Source of the DNA: an uncultured Clostridia bacterium | GTDB lineage: Bacteria > Bacillota > Clostridia > UBA1381 > UMGS1253 | Assembly: GCA_934457145.1 (NCBI GenBank) | Contig: CAKSHP010000014.1 | Coordinates: 1-55,967, forward strand | Reading direction: 5' to 3' | Length of the DNA stretch: 55,967 nucleotides | In this document: positions 34,639 to 44,057 of the stretch, piece by piece | How the letters are laid out: every line of letters starts with the position of its first letter | Position numbering within the stretch: the first letter of the stretch is position 1 | Position numbers and translations under genes: made by a program | Notes under the pieces: generated by a model | Database searches by the model: none | Told to the model about the DNA's origin: nothing | What the model saw: the letters and a program-made list of their open reading frames with translations, nothing else

Positions 34639-35808
34639 ATGAGAAACAGAAACCGCATATTGGCTTTGATAATAGCAGGCGCAATGGTTTTGGCAATACT
34701 TGTTCCGACTATTTTATTCTTTACGGATGCCGTTAACGCTTCAAGTTCAAAGCTTGAAGAACAAAACCGCCTTGCAAGCGAGGCAAAGGATAAAAAAAAT
34801 CAGGCTGCAAGCGAAAGAAAAAATCTTGAAGCCGAAAACGAAAAACTAAACAATGAAATTAATGCTCTTGCCGGAGACATATCCTCTTTAAATTCGGACA
34901 TTATAACAAAAGAGCAGCAAATAAAAGAAAATGAAGAACGCATAAATCAGCTCAGTGAAGAAATCGAAAAAAGCGACGAAATGCTAAAAGAACGCTTGCG
35001 CGTTATGTATGAACAGGGCAGCACATCGTATCTTGATATTTTATTTTCGTCAAAAGGACTTTCGGACATGCTTGTTCGTCTTGACATGGTAACTCAGCTT
35101 TATCAGCACGACCAGAAGCTTATCTCGGATTTAAGCAACAAGCGCAAGGAAACCACCGAAAAGAAAGCTCAGATTGAAAAGGACAAAGTCGCAATTGAGT
35201 CCGAACGCGATGTTTTAGCCTCTAAACAGGACGAATTCGACGTTAAGGTTGATAAAAATAATACCCAGGTGGCTCAGCTTAAAGAAGATGAAGCATATTA
35301 CGATAAAATACAAAAGCAGCATGAGCAGGAGGCAAAAAATATCTTAAACGAAATTGCCGCTCAAAAAGCAGCCGCAGCTAAAAAAAATGCTTCTAAAAAC
35401 AACAGCAGCACGGTTATTTCAAGCGGAACAGGCTCGCTCGGTCTTCCCTGTTCGGGCGGCACGATAACCTCCGAATTCGGCTACAGAACTCTTCGCGGAA
35501 GACAAAATTACCACACCGGCATAGACTTTGCCGTGCCGAGCGGCAGCTCAGTTTTAGCATGTGCCGACGGCGTTGTTTTATCGTCGGGATGGAGGGGCTC
35601 TTACGGATACTGCGTAACAATCGACCATGGTAACCTTGTTACCCTCTATGCACACAACAGCTCGCTTCTGGTTTCAGCCGGACAAAAGGTTGTGCGCGGT
35701 CAAAAGATTGCAAACTCCGGAAGCACCGGAAATTCCACCGGTCCGCACGTACATTTAAGCGTTATTGTAAACGGTCAGTATGTTAATCCCAGACCTTACT
35801 TATGGTAA
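34639..35808 (+). CDS. Secreted coiled-coil M23 murein hydrolase (EnvC/PcsB-like role)
   Basis: A 389-residue exported protein. A signal peptide or anchor (about 7-33) is followed by a long coiled coil (about 34-255, many Glu, Lys and Gln heptads) and a C-terminal LytM/M23 domain (about 275-389). The zinc ligands look intact: HTGIDFA (His, Asp), LYAH and GPHVHLSV (HxH), so this appears to be an active endopeptidase rather than a degenerate activator. The coiled-coil plus M23 layout and position directly after ftsEX match FtsEX-controlled peptidoglycan hydrolases. Ribosome site AAAGAAAGG, ATG 34639. Confidence 0.93.
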   Translation: MRNRNRILALIIAGAMVLAILVPTILFFTDAVNASSSKLEEQNRLASEAKDKKNQAASERKNLEAENEKLNNEINALAGDISSLNSDIITKEQQIKENEERINQLSEEIEKSDEMLKERLRVMYEQGSTSYLDILFSSKGLSDMLVRLDMVTQLYQHDQKLISDLSNKRKETTEKKAQIEKDKVAIESERDVLASKQDEFDVKVDKNNTQVAQLKEDEAYYDKIQKQHEQEAKNILNEIAAQKAAAAKKNASKNNSSTVISSGTGSLGLPCSGGTITSEFGYRTLRGRQNYHTGIDFAVPSGSSVLACADGVVLSSGWRGSYGYCVTIDHGNLVTLYAHNSSLLVSAGQKVVRGQKIANSGSTGNSTGPHVHLSVIVNGQYVNPRPYLW

Positions 35809-35903
35809 TATAAATCAGATTATCAGTCGGGAAAGTATGCATAAGTGTGTATTTTCCCGATTACAATTATACATAGAAAATAATTTTATGAAAGGCAAAG
35901 ATT

Positions 35904-37196
35904 ATGTATAACGAAAATGAGAATGAAAACATAAACGAAAGCATAAATAAACATCCGAAACGCACATACACATCAAAAGCCATTGTATACACAGTTTTAA
36001 TCACCTTTGCGGTCACATCATTTTTATCATACGGCTTTTTTTCGCTTAAGGCGGCAGCTGTGCGCAATATTCCTCTGCTTTCTTCAATGACGGCTCAGGA
36101 TCATAAGGATGTTTCAAATGAAGTTTATTCATATTTAAAATCAACATATTTGTATGATATTGATGATGAAAAATTAGACTACGGCGCCGCGAAAGGAATG
36201 GTTGAGGCGCTTGGCGATCCTTATACAAGGTATCTCCCGCCTGACGATTTTGCCGAATATTTAAACGACGGAGCCGGAAATTATATCGGAGTCGGAATAA
36301 TCTTTACTTTAAATGATAAAAACGAAATAATGGTTGCCGGAACTTATCCGGGTTCTCCCGGCGAAAAAGCACAGATAAAGAGCGGCGACATTTTGCTCAG
36401 TGTTGATTCAAAGCCTTGCAGCAAGGATAACTATGAAGAAATCGTTTCTTATATAAGGGGCGAGCAAATCGACTTATCACAGCGCGAAGGCAGCTCGTTT
36501 GATATAGAATACCAACGAAAAAACGAGGACGGCACCGAAGAAAAGCGCAGCGCAACGCTTACCCGTCAGACAATTCACGTAAACAGCATCACAAGCAAAA
36601 TGCTTGACGAAAACATTGGATATATAGCTGTTTCCTCCTTTACAAATACGGCGAATGATGAGTTTTTTGCCGCATGCGACGATCTTTTGTCAAAAGGAAT
36701 GAAAGATTTAATTATCGATCTGCGCGACAACGGCGGCGGAGATTTTAATGTTGCAATAGATATGGCGGGCGCATTTTTGCCCGATAAATCGTTAGTTGTG
36801 TACACTGTGGATAAAAATCAAAAGAAGAAAGAATATTTTTCAGACAAACAAAAGTATTCTGTAAAACCGGTTATTTTGGTAAACGGAAATTCCGCAAGCG
36901 CTTCGGAAGTGTTTACGGCAGCTCTTAAAGACAACAACGCAGCCCGCGCCATCGTCGGCACAAAAACTTACGGCAAAGGCATAACACAAAATGTGTACCA
37001 AATGCGCAGCGGAGGCGGTCTTATTGTTACAGTTGACACTTATTACACGCCTAACGGAACTTCGATACACAAAACAGGCATCACTCCAACCGATGAAGTT
37101 CAGATAGCGCAGCCGTATGACAAATACCCAGCTTCATACTACACCGATGAAATTGATACCCAAAAACAAAAGGCAATTGAGATATTAAAACAATAA
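35904..37196 (+). CDS. S41 family C-terminal processing protease with PDZ domain
   Basis: A 430-residue membrane-anchored protease of the CtpA/CtpB type. A single N-terminal helix lies at about 28-50. The PDZ domain is about 110-200 (GVGIIFTLNDKNEIMV, AQIKSGDILLSVDSKPC), and the S41 domain is about 215-400 with catalytic Ser in GNSASASEVF and Lys in YGKGITQ. CtpA/PcsB-type genes commonly sit together, and it may trim envelope proteins including its M23 neighbour (inference). It is 95 bp after that gene; an imperfect hairpin (CGGGAAA/TTTCCCG, 35829-35858) lies in the gap. ATG 35904 has GAAAGG upstream. Confidence 0.93.
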   Translation: MYNENENENINESINKHPKRTYTSKAIVYTVLITFAVTSFLSYGFFSLKAAAVRNIPLLSSMTAQDHKDVSNEVYSYLKSTYLYDIDDEKLDYGAAKGMVEALGDPYTRYLPPDDFAEYLNDGAGNYIGVGIIFTLNDKNEIMVAGTYPGSPGEKAQIKSGDILLSVDSKPCSKDNYEEIVSYIRGEQIDLSQREGSSFDIEYQRKNEDGTEEKRSATLTRQTIHVNSITSKMLDENIGYIAVSSFTNTANDEFFAACDDLLSKGMKDLIIDLRDNGGGDFNVAIDMAGAFLPDKSLVVYTVDKNQKKKEYFSDKQKYSVKPVILVNGNSASASEVFTAALKDNNAARAIVGTKTYGKGITQNVYQMRSGGGLIVTVDTYYTPNGTSIHKTGITPTDEVQIAQPYDKYPASYYTDEIDTQKQKAIEILKQ

Positions 37197-37281
37197 AAAA
37201 ACAAACTCCTTTTATGCAGAGTTTAATTAATGACTTTGCAAAAAGGGTTTCTTTTTCAGTTTGATACAAAAACAAATTTTA

Positions 37282-37309
37282 TCTGAATCTACGGCAGATT
37301 CAACTTTTT
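37282..37309 (+). terminator. Possible terminator of the ftsEX operon
   Basis: TGAATCT / AGATTCA 7-bp stem with a 5-nt loop and CTTTTTC after it. The stronger bidirectional hairpin at 37369 is a backup. Confidence 0.45.
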
Positions 37310-37368
37310 CCAAACTTGCTTTGCAATTTTGGGAATCCAGATAAAATCTTTATTTTTTATCTTCAAAG

Positions 37369-37407
37369 CAAAAAAGGTGCAGGGCAAATGCCCTGCACCT
37401 TTTTTTG
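37369..37407. terminator. Strong bidirectional terminator
   Basis: AAAAAAGGTGCAGGGCA / TGCCCTGCACCTTTTTTT, a near-perfect 16-bp stem with a 2-nt centre and A/T-runs on both sides, between converging genes. Confidence 0.9.
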
Positions 37408-37414
37408 TTTGCAA

Positions 37415-40400
37415 TTATTCAAAAAGTTTGCTGTATTTTGTCCAATGCTCATATTTTGCTTTTGCCTGCTTTTCAGCCTCGGTAAAGAGTTCTTCCGCTC
37501 TTTCGGGGAACTTGCGGGCAAGCGAGCTGTAACGAACTTCGTTCATGATAAAGTCTCTGTAAGACTCTGTGGGATTTTTAGAATCCATCGTAAACGGCTC
37601 GGAAAGCTCGGGGTTAAATCTGAATGTGTGCCAATAACCTGCTTTAACGGCATTGTTTATAACTTTCTGAGTATCTGTCATACCGCCTTTGATACCATGG
37701 TTAATACAAGGAGCATAACCGATAATCAACGACGGACCTTGATAAGATACAGCCTCTTTAATAGCTTTAACTGTCTGAGCGTCGCTGTAACCCATTGCAA
37801 CCTGTGCAACATATACATATCCGTAAGACATAGCGATCTCGGCAAGATTTTTCTTCTTAAGCGGTTTACCGCCTGCGGCAAACTGTGCAACAGCGCCTGT
37901 AGGAGTAGCTTTTGAAGCCTGACCGCCTGTGTTTGAATAAACTTCGGTATCAAATACCATAACGTTTACATCCTCGCCGGAAGCCAAAACGTGATCCAAA
38001 CCGCCGAAGCCGATATCATATGCCCAGCCGTCACCGCCGAAAATCCAAACAGCTTTCTTTGAAAGATATTCTTTCATTTCCAAAATATCTTTTGCCTTGT
38101 CGCATCCGCAAGCCTGCAAAGCCGCAACAAGCTTTTCGGTTGCTTTTTCGTTTGCATCCAAATCATCGTATGTTGCAATCCATTCGTCTCTTGCTTTTAC
38201 AACATCTTCTTTTTCCAACTCAAGAAGCTGGTTTTTAAGTCTTTCTCTGAGCTGTTTAGCTGCAATAGCCATACCCAAACCATGCTCTGCGTTATCCTCA
38301 AACAAAGAGTTTACCCAAGCGGGCCCGTGACCGTCTTTATTAATCGTGTACGGTGTTGAAGGAGCGCTGCCTCCCCAGATTGAAGAACATCCCGTTGCGT
38401 TTGATATGTATGTTTTATCTCCGCAAATCTGAGTGATAAGCTTTGCATAAGGCGTTTCGCCGCAGCCCGCACAAGCTCCCGAGAACTCGAGAAGCGGCTG
38501 ACGGAACTGAGAATTCTTAACATTCACAGGAGCGTTTATCAAATCTTCCTTCACGCTTGTTTTAATTGCATAGTCAAAATATTTTTGCTCGCCCATCTGC
38601 GAATCGATAGGTTTCATAGTAAGCGCGCCGCCGTCCTTTGCAGGGCAAACCTTTACGCAGTTGCCGCAGCCGCTGCAGTCCAAGGTTGAAATAGCCATTG
38701 TGAACTGATAATCGCTCTTACCGGTCATAGGCTTCATCTTCATGCCTTCGGGCGCGTTTTTAACTTCGTCCGCATTCAATGCAAACGGACGGATTACGGC
38801 ATGCGGACATACGATTGAGCATTTGTTACACTGAATACATTTTGCCACATCCCATTCCGGTACATCAACTGCAATGCCGCGTTTTTCATATGCTGCCATA
38901 CCCTGCGGCAAATGACCGTCTACCATGTTCATAAACTTGGAAACCGGTATCTTGTCACCAACCTGCTTATTGCACGGCTCGAGTATATTTTTAACGAATT
39001 CGGGAACATTTTTTTCGATTTCCTTTTCATCTTTGGCGTCTTTCCAATCTGCCGGAACATCAATTTTATGAATGTTCTTTTCGCCCTCGGCGATAGCCGC
39101 ATGGTTCATGCTTACAATTTTTTCGCCCTTTGCGCCAAACGATTTAACAACTGCCGCTTTCATATATTCAACAGCGTCGTCAAAAGGAATAACATTTGCA
39201 ATTTTAAAGAATGCCGACTGCAAAACTATAGAGGTTTTATTGCCGAGACCTAAATTTTTAGCAATTCCTATAGCGTCTATAGTGTAGAGCGAAATATTGT
39301 TTTCTGCAATATATCTTTTCATTTTTGCAGGAAGTCTGTGACCTAACTTCTCAACATCCCATGCGCAGTTTAAAAGGAAGCTTCCGCCGGGAACAAGGTC
39401 TTCAACCATATCGTATTTATCAACATACGACGGATTGTGGCATGCAACAAAATTAGCTTTGTTTATAAGATATGTCGACTTAATCGGTTTTTTGCCGAAT
39501 CTTAAGTGAGATACCGTTATACCGCCCGACTTTTTGGAGTCGTATGAAAAATATGCCTGAGCATAAAGCGGTGTGTGGTCACCGATAATTTTAATTGAGT
39601 TTTTGTTCGCTCCGACAGTACCGTCGCTGCCGAGTCCCCAGAACTTACATGCCGTGTTTCCTTCTGCTGAAGTGTCTAAAATTTCGCATCTGGGAAGCGA
39701 GAGGTTTGTAACATCATCGGTTATTGCAAGAGTAAAGCCTTTAACCGGCTCTTTTGCGTCAAGATTTTTATAAGCGGCAATAATATCTGCAGGAATTGTG
39801 TCTTTAGAGCCAAGACCGTAACGTCCGCCGATAATCATCGGAACATCTTTTTTGCCGTTGTAGCAGGCGCAAACATCAAGATACAAAGGCTCACCGATTG
39901 AACCCGGCTCTTTTGTTCTGTCCAAAACAGCAATCTTTTTACATGAGTCCGGAACAGCCTTTAAGAAAGCTTCAACCGGGAAAGGTCTGTAAAGATGAAC
40001 TTTTATAAGACCTACTTTTTCGCCCTTTGCAGTTAAGTAATCTATTGTTTCTTCAATAGTTTCGCAAACGCTGCCCATTGCAACTATAACTTTTTGTGCA
40101 TCGGGAGCGCCGTAATAATTAACAAGACCGTAATCAGTTCCGATTTTTTCGTTTACTTTGTTCATATATTCTTCAACAACCGAAGCAACGTTATTGTAAT
40201 ATTTATTGCACGCCTCTCTGTTCTGGAAGAATATATCGGGGTTCTGAGCGCTTCCGCGCAGCACGGGATGTTCGGGATTTAAAGCCTTTGCCCGAAATTC
40301 CTTTACTGCGTCCATATCAACCATTTCTTTTAAATCTTCATAATCCCAGACTTCGATTTTATCAATCTCATGCGAGGTTCTGAAACCGTCAAAGAAATGA

Positions 40401-40903
40401 AGGAAAGGAACTCTTCCTTTAATTGCGGACAAATGCGCAACCGCACCCAAATCCATAACCTCCTGCGGACTGTTTGAGCAAAGCATTGCATATCCAGTCT
40501 GACGACATGCCATAACGTCGGAATGATCGCCGAAAATATTAAGCGCATGAGACGCTACGCAGCGCGCGCTGACATGGATAACCGAAGGCAATAATTCGCC
40601 CGCCATTTTATACATATTCGGTATCATCAAAAGCAAGCCCTGAGAAGCCGTGTACGTAGTTGTGAGCGCACCGGCTCCCAAAGAACCGTGCACCGCACCG
40701 GCAGCCCCCGCTTCGGACTGCATCTCCACAACCTTTACAGGCTGACCAAAAATATTATTCTTTTTTGCAACTGCCCATTCATCCGTTACTTCTGCCATAA
40801 CCGACGAAGGCGTAATGGGGTAAATCGCAGCCACATCCGTAAAAGCGTATGACGCCCAGGCAGCGGCATTGTTACCATCCATGGTTTTCATTTTTCTTGC
40901 CAT
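37415..40903 (-). CDS. nifJ: Pyruvate:ferredoxin (flavodoxin) oxidoreductase
   Basis: A 1162-residue single-chain PFOR. It catalyses pyruvate + CoA to acetyl-CoA + CO2 with reduction of ferredoxin, in the cytosol of anaerobes. The N-terminal domain (DGNNAAAWASYAFTDVAAIYPITPSS) is followed by the transketolase-like domain, the two-cluster ferredoxin domain (CIQCNKCSIVCP and CSGCGNCVKVCP, near residues 685-750) and the TPP-binding region (CSGACAGCGETPYAKL; GDGWAYDIGFGGLDH). Length matches the homodimeric family. The start at 40903 is set by CAAGGAGG upstream; the longer frame begins inside the promoter. Monocistronic, with a perfect promoter, which fits high expression. Confidence 0.97.
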   Translation of the reverse strand: MARKMKTMDGNNAAAWASYAFTDVAAIYPITPSSVMAEVTDEWAVAKKNNIFGQPVKVVEMQSEAGAAGAVHGSLGAGALTTTYTASQGLLLMIPNMYKMAGELLPSVIHVSARCVASHALNIFGDHSDVMACRQTGYAMLCSNSPQEVMDLGAVAHLSAIKGRVPFLHFFDGFRTSHEIDKIEVWDYEDLKEMVDMDAVKEFRAKALNPEHPVLRGSAQNPDIFFQNREACNKYYNNVASVVEEYMNKVNEKIGTDYGLVNYYGAPDAQKVIVAMGSVCETIEETIDYLTAKGEKVGLIKVHLYRPFPVEAFLKAVPDSCKKIAVLDRTKEPGSIGEPLYLDVCACYNGKKDVPMIIGGRYGLGSKDTIPADIIAAYKNLDAKEPVKGFTLAITDDVTNLSLPRCEILDTSAEGNTACKFWGLGSDGTVGANKNSIKIIGDHTPLYAQAYFSYDSKKSGGITVSHLRFGKKPIKSTYLINKANFVACHNPSYVDKYDMVEDLVPGGSFLLNCAWDVEKLGHRLPAKMKRYIAENNISLYTIDAIGIAKNLGLGNKTSIVLQSAFFKIANVIPFDDAVEYMKAAVVKSFGAKGEKIVSMNHAAIAEGEKNIHKIDVPADWKDAKDEKEIEKNVPEFVKNILEPCNKQVGDKIPVSKFMNMVDGHLPQGMAAYEKRGIAVDVPEWDVAKCIQCNKCSIVCPHAVIRPFALNADEVKNAPEGMKMKPMTGKSDYQFTMAISTLDCSGCGNCVKVCPAKDGGALTMKPIDSQMGEQKYFDYAIKTSVKEDLINAPVNVKNSQFRQPLLEFSGACAGCGETPYAKLITQICGDKTYISNATGCSSIWGGSAPSTPYTINKDGHGPAWVNSLFEDNAEHGLGMAIAAKQLRERLKNQLLELEKEDVVKARDEWIATYDDLDANEKATEKLVAALQACGCDKAKDILEMKEYLSKKAVWIFGGDGWAYDIGFGGLDHVLASGEDVNVMVFDTEVYSNTGGQASKATPTGAVAQFAAGGKPLKKKNLAEIAMSYGYVYVAQVAMGYSDAQTVKAIKEAVSYQGPSLIIGYAPCINHGIKGGMTDTQKVINNAVKAGYWHTFRFNPELSEPFTMDSKNPTESYRDFIMNEVRYSSLARKFPERAEELFTEAEKQAKAKYEHWTKYSKLFE

Positions 40904-40964
40904 GAAACTTATCCTCCTTGTGAATTTTGAATAAAAATAGCTGTTAATGTCTCCACCAAATATA

Positions 40965-40993
40965 ATTATATCAACAAATAACCCTGGTGTCAA
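40965..40993 (-). promoter_or_regulatory. Consensus promoter of the PFOR gene
   Basis: On minus: TTGACA (40993-40988), 17 nt, TATAAT (40970-40965), identical to consensus. Confidence 0.9.
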
Positions 40994-41053
40994 GAAAATA
41001 TGTACTCTTTTTTTGCAATATTACAAAAATTTTATAAATTTTTGTTTGAATTT

Positions 41054-41863
41054 TTATTTAAATTTTCGGTTTGGCTTAAAATTTGCAAGCATCCACTCAA
41101 CGCTGAGCGGCGCCCATTTTTTTACGTCGTTATATACCTTTGCAAGTCCCAAACCGTGCGGCCCGTGCGGAAAGATATGCATTTCGTATGGTATTTTGTT
41201 TTCAGCAAGCGCCGCGGCAAATTTCAAACTGTGTGTTACATTTACGCAGCTGTCCTCGGCTGTGTGCCATAAAAAGCACGGACAGGTGTTTTTGTTTACC
41301 TGCATATATGTTGTGTATTTTTCATTTGCTGCATTCTCAGATGAAAACATTTTCCGAACGCAATTGCACACCTCGCCGTCTATATCGGTCATTGCCGAGG
41401 TTACCGCATAGCTTAAAACTGCACCTGTAGGCTTTGCGCACACATCGTCATATTCGTCTCCGACGCGGCTTAAATCCTCCATGGTTGCACAGCACGAGGC
41501 AAGGTGTCCGCCGGCGCTGAAACCGATAACAAATATTCTGTTTTCATCAACTGCCCACTGTTCGGCATTTTTTCTCACAATTTTAATCGCCCTCTGCGCA
41601 TCCATTATCGGTGCAGGAAACTGATACGGCTCAAGCCTGTAATCTACGACAAATGCGTGAAATCCGCAGCTTTCGTAAAACTTTGCAATTGCGTCACCTT
41701 CATGTTCTGCACGCGCTGAGTATCCTCCGCCCGGCAGTATAACAATTGCCGGAACCTTTTGCCATGTCTGCGTAAAATACGCTGTCATCGAATTCGGCGT
41801 GTCATAATTTTCATTAAAATACGGAACCTCTTTTTCCCATAGTTTTATTTCTTGTGTTTGCAT
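41054..41863 (-). CDS. Alpha/beta hydrolase esterase (acetylxylan-esterase-like)
   Basis: A 269-residue hydrolase with no signal peptide. The oxyanion motif is VILPGGGYSAR, the nucleophile elbow is GFSAGGHLA (Ser near 115), the acid is likely Asp in TAEDSCVNV and the histidine is in HGPHGLGLA. This resembles the BD-FAE/acetylxylan-esterase-like enzymes that deacetylate sugars. It is 36 bp downstream of the GH36 gene on the same strand, so both may process intracellular acetylated, alpha-linked oligosaccharides (inference). AAAAAGGAGA precedes the ATG. Confidence 0.88.
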   Translation of the reverse strand: MQTQEIKLWEKEVPYFNENYDTPNSMTAYFTQTWQKVPAIVILPGGGYSARAEHEGDAIAKFYESCGFHAFVVDYRLEPYQFPAPIMDAQRAIKIVRKNAEQWAVDENRIFVIGFSAGGHLASCCATMEDLSRVGDEYDDVCAKPTGAVLSYAVTSAMTDIDGEVCNCVRKMFSSENAANEKYTTYMQVNKNTCPCFLWHTAEDSCVNVTHSLKFAAALAENKIPYEMHIFPHGPHGLGLAKVYNDVKKWAPLSVEWMLANFKPNRKFK

Positions 41864-41899
41864 ATAATTTTCTCCTTTTTTAATTTTTATATAATTTTA

Positions 41900-43864
41900 T
41901 CATTTTAAAGGATTGTTGTCAAACACTATTTGCACGGAATTATTAACCGTAAAAAGCTTTCCGTTTTTTACATATGCAGCATTTCCGTTTTCAAAAAGCT
42001 CAAACGATTTATCGGTTTTGCTTTTTATTGCGGCAGCGCCGATATATTTTGAAACATCGCCCAAAACAGCCGTTTCATTTTCGTAGGGCGCAACGGTATA
42101 AAGACGAAAATCATCCCCGGATTTTAAAGTTATATCAAGCTTTTCGTTTTTATCAAGTATTTTGTATTCGCCTGTAAAATATTCATACAAAACGGCTTTT
42201 TCCGCCTCAAAGTCATAAACATCGCCCAAAGAAACGGTTCCTGTTATCGGTTTATCGTTATCGTTTAAATTAAATACCGCCACAAATCCATAGCATCCGA
42301 ATTTATTATTTATTTTAAACAGATTTTCATTCGGATCTTTTCCTACGGAGTCGACGCAAACGCCCGCTTCCCTTTCGCAGCGGTAAATCTTGCCGTTTAA
42401 ATCGCAAATCGGCTTTAAAATATCAGCATTTGTTTCGTTTAATCTGTCGCTTATATAAACCGGGCCGCCGCTGATTGCACGCAGCACGCTGTTTTTTACT
42501 GCCTGTTTGTCACATGTCCACCACATATCCCAGTCACATATATAAAAACACCCCTGCAAAATGCTGTTATATGCACACTGAATAATATGCTTTTTAAACC
42601 ATGCTTTGTTGTCCGGCAGAAAATCGTCGCTGCATCGGCAAACTGCGCTGTTTTTTCTGTGCCACATATTTTCCGCCGCCATTCCCATGCAGTTTATTAA
42701 ATTTAAGTCAAACTTTTTTAAAACGTCGTTTTCAATTATGTCATGCATCATTTCGGCAGCCTCGCCTACCGGTGCGTTTCCTTTATAGAACCTGTATATA
42801 ATGCTTTGGCGGTCAATTTTTACAAAATCCGCTCCGCACTCTTTTAAAAAGCCGTTAAAGCCTGAATAAAATTTTCCCATTGTTTCTTTGCCATATTTCG
42901 GAATCAGCGCGCCTGCATGCTGATATGTGATTTCGTCTTCTTTTCTGTAAGGCGCTTTTTGCAGACAGTCTTTATATGTTTTTGCAAGATTTGAATTTTT
43001 ATCTATTCCGTTCCAGTAACCGCTCAGCGGATACCACATTCCAACCTTTAAGCCTTTGTTATGAAGCTTCTTTATACATTCTTTAAGACCTTTTGGAAAT
43101 CTTTTTTTGTCTGCCTCAAAGCCAAATAAACTGCTTTTGTACATAACATCTATCATTTCTTCAAAGTTTGAATATTTTGCAGTTTCAAAATTTTTAACCT
43201 CTGCCCACATATCGTCTATAATCATCCACTTTACGGGAACATTTTTTTCTTTAAACTCCTCCGCTTTTTTTAAAAGGTCTTTTTCATTTACCCTTATCTG
43301 CATGGCGTCCCAGCTGCACCAGCCGAGATAGTTAAAAATTTCGGGCATTTTTCTTTGATTTGCTGTTTTAATATCGCTTTTCATTATATCAAGCGCAAAG
43401 CGGACGCATTTTTTTGCAAGTTCGGCGGGATTTTTCCCCTCTGCACACACAAACGACAGCTCATTTATTTCGTTAAGCGAGTCAGAATAGCTGCACATTT
43501 TAACAAACGCTCCGTTTTCATCCGCTCCGAGAGTGCTTTTATAAGCCTTGCCGCAAACCGGCAAAACAACGGAAAAACTGTCTGTTTTATAGCGCACAAT
43601 TACCATATTGCTTTCGTTTTTTATGCCGTTTAAATCCTTTGAAAAATGCGCGTCCGACCAATAGGGCGAAACCATGTAAACCGAAGTGACGCTTTGAATT
43701 TCATAATCGTCTTTAATATATATTTTCGCTGCGCAGTCCGCGTCAAAATACTTATCTTTTCTGCACTTTACATAATAAGCACACATTTCATCTTTTACGG
43801 TTTTTAAGATAATGTTTAAATCCGACTTTTCGTCTGATAAAACAATTTCCTTTACACTTATCAT
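41900..43864 (-). CDS. GH36-type alpha-galactosidase / raffinose-synthase-like glycosidase
   Basis: A 654-residue cytosolic glycoside hydrolase (no signal peptide). The catalytic barrel is in about 180-530: GWCSWDAM opens the barrel, WMIIDDMW follows, the likely nucleophile is Asp in FVKIDRQS and the acid/base is Asp in CRCSDDF. This set is typical of raffinose synthase/Sip1-like GH36 proteins, many of which hydrolyse alpha-galactosides. N- and C-terminal beta-sandwiches flank it. Without biochemistry, hydrolase versus transferase action cannot be separated. AAGGTGG ribosome site; promoter at 43902-43929. The esterase gene follows. Confidence 0.88.
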   Translation of the reverse strand: MISVKEIVLSDEKSDLNIILKTVKDEMCAYYVKCRKDKYFDADCAAKIYIKDDYEIQSVTSVYMVSPYWSDAHFSKDLNGIKNESNMVIVRYKTDSFSVVLPVCGKAYKSTLGADENGAFVKMCSYSDSLNEINELSFVCAEGKNPAELAKKCVRFALDIMKSDIKTANQRKMPEIFNYLGWCSWDAMQIRVNEKDLLKKAEEFKEKNVPVKWMIIDDMWAEVKNFETAKYSNFEEMIDVMYKSSLFGFEADKKRFPKGLKECIKKLHNKGLKVGMWYPLSGYWNGIDKNSNLAKTYKDCLQKAPYRKEDEITYQHAGALIPKYGKETMGKFYSGFNGFLKECGADFVKIDRQSIIYRFYKGNAPVGEAAEMMHDIIENDVLKKFDLNLINCMGMAAENMWHRKNSAVCRCSDDFLPDNKAWFKKHIIQCAYNSILQGCFYICDWDMWWTCDKQAVKNSVLRAISGGPVYISDRLNETNADILKPICDLNGKIYRCEREAGVCVDSVGKDPNENLFKINNKFGCYGFVAVFNLNDNDKPITGTVSLGDVYDFEAEKAVLYEYFTGEYKILDKNEKLDITLKSGDDFRLYTVAPYENETAVLGDVSKYIGAAAIKSKTDKSFELFENGNAAYVKNGKLFTVNNSVQIVFDNNPLK

Positions 43865-43901
43865 ATTTAACCACCTTTTTATTTATAAATTTACCAGTTT
43901 A

Positions 43902-43929
43902 ATTGTAACATACAAAAACGAATTTTCAA
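43902..43929 (-). promoter_or_regulatory. Promoter of the GH36-esterase operon
   Basis: On minus: TTGAAA (43929-43924), 16 nt ending with TG-T, TACAAT (43907-43902). Confidence 0.65.
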
Positions 43930-43982
43930 GCGTTTTATTAATGATGTAAACTTTTGGCTACATTATGATAAGTTTTTGCACA

Positions 43983-44026
43983 CTAAAAGAGGCTGCCCGT
44001 AAACACAGACAACCTCTCTTTTTAGC
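43983..44026 (-). terminator. Terminator of the 1447-residue heparinase-like gene
   Basis: AAAAGAGG(C)TG pairs with CA(A)CCTCTCTTTT around TGCCCGTAAACACAGA; A/T-runs on both sides. Confidence 0.7.
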
Positions 44027-44057
44027 ATTACTTTTCAAGTTAGTGTTACTTTTCAAG
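44022..44057. repeat. 18-bp imperfect tandem duplication across a stop codon
   Basis: TTAGCATTACTTTTCAAG (44022-44039) is followed immediately by TTAGTGTTACTTTTCAAG (44040-44057), with 2 mismatches in 18. The second copy contains the stop codon (44046-44048) of the adjacent gene. Confidence 0.85.

Noticed and set aside
37316..37915. 199-residue reading frame on plus opposite PFOR
   Set aside because: It is the antisense shadow of the PFOR C-terminus and of a terminator, with no ribosome site or known domain.
40904..40993. 30-residue N-terminal extension of PFOR
   Set aside because: It includes the promoter; AAGGAGG points to 40903.
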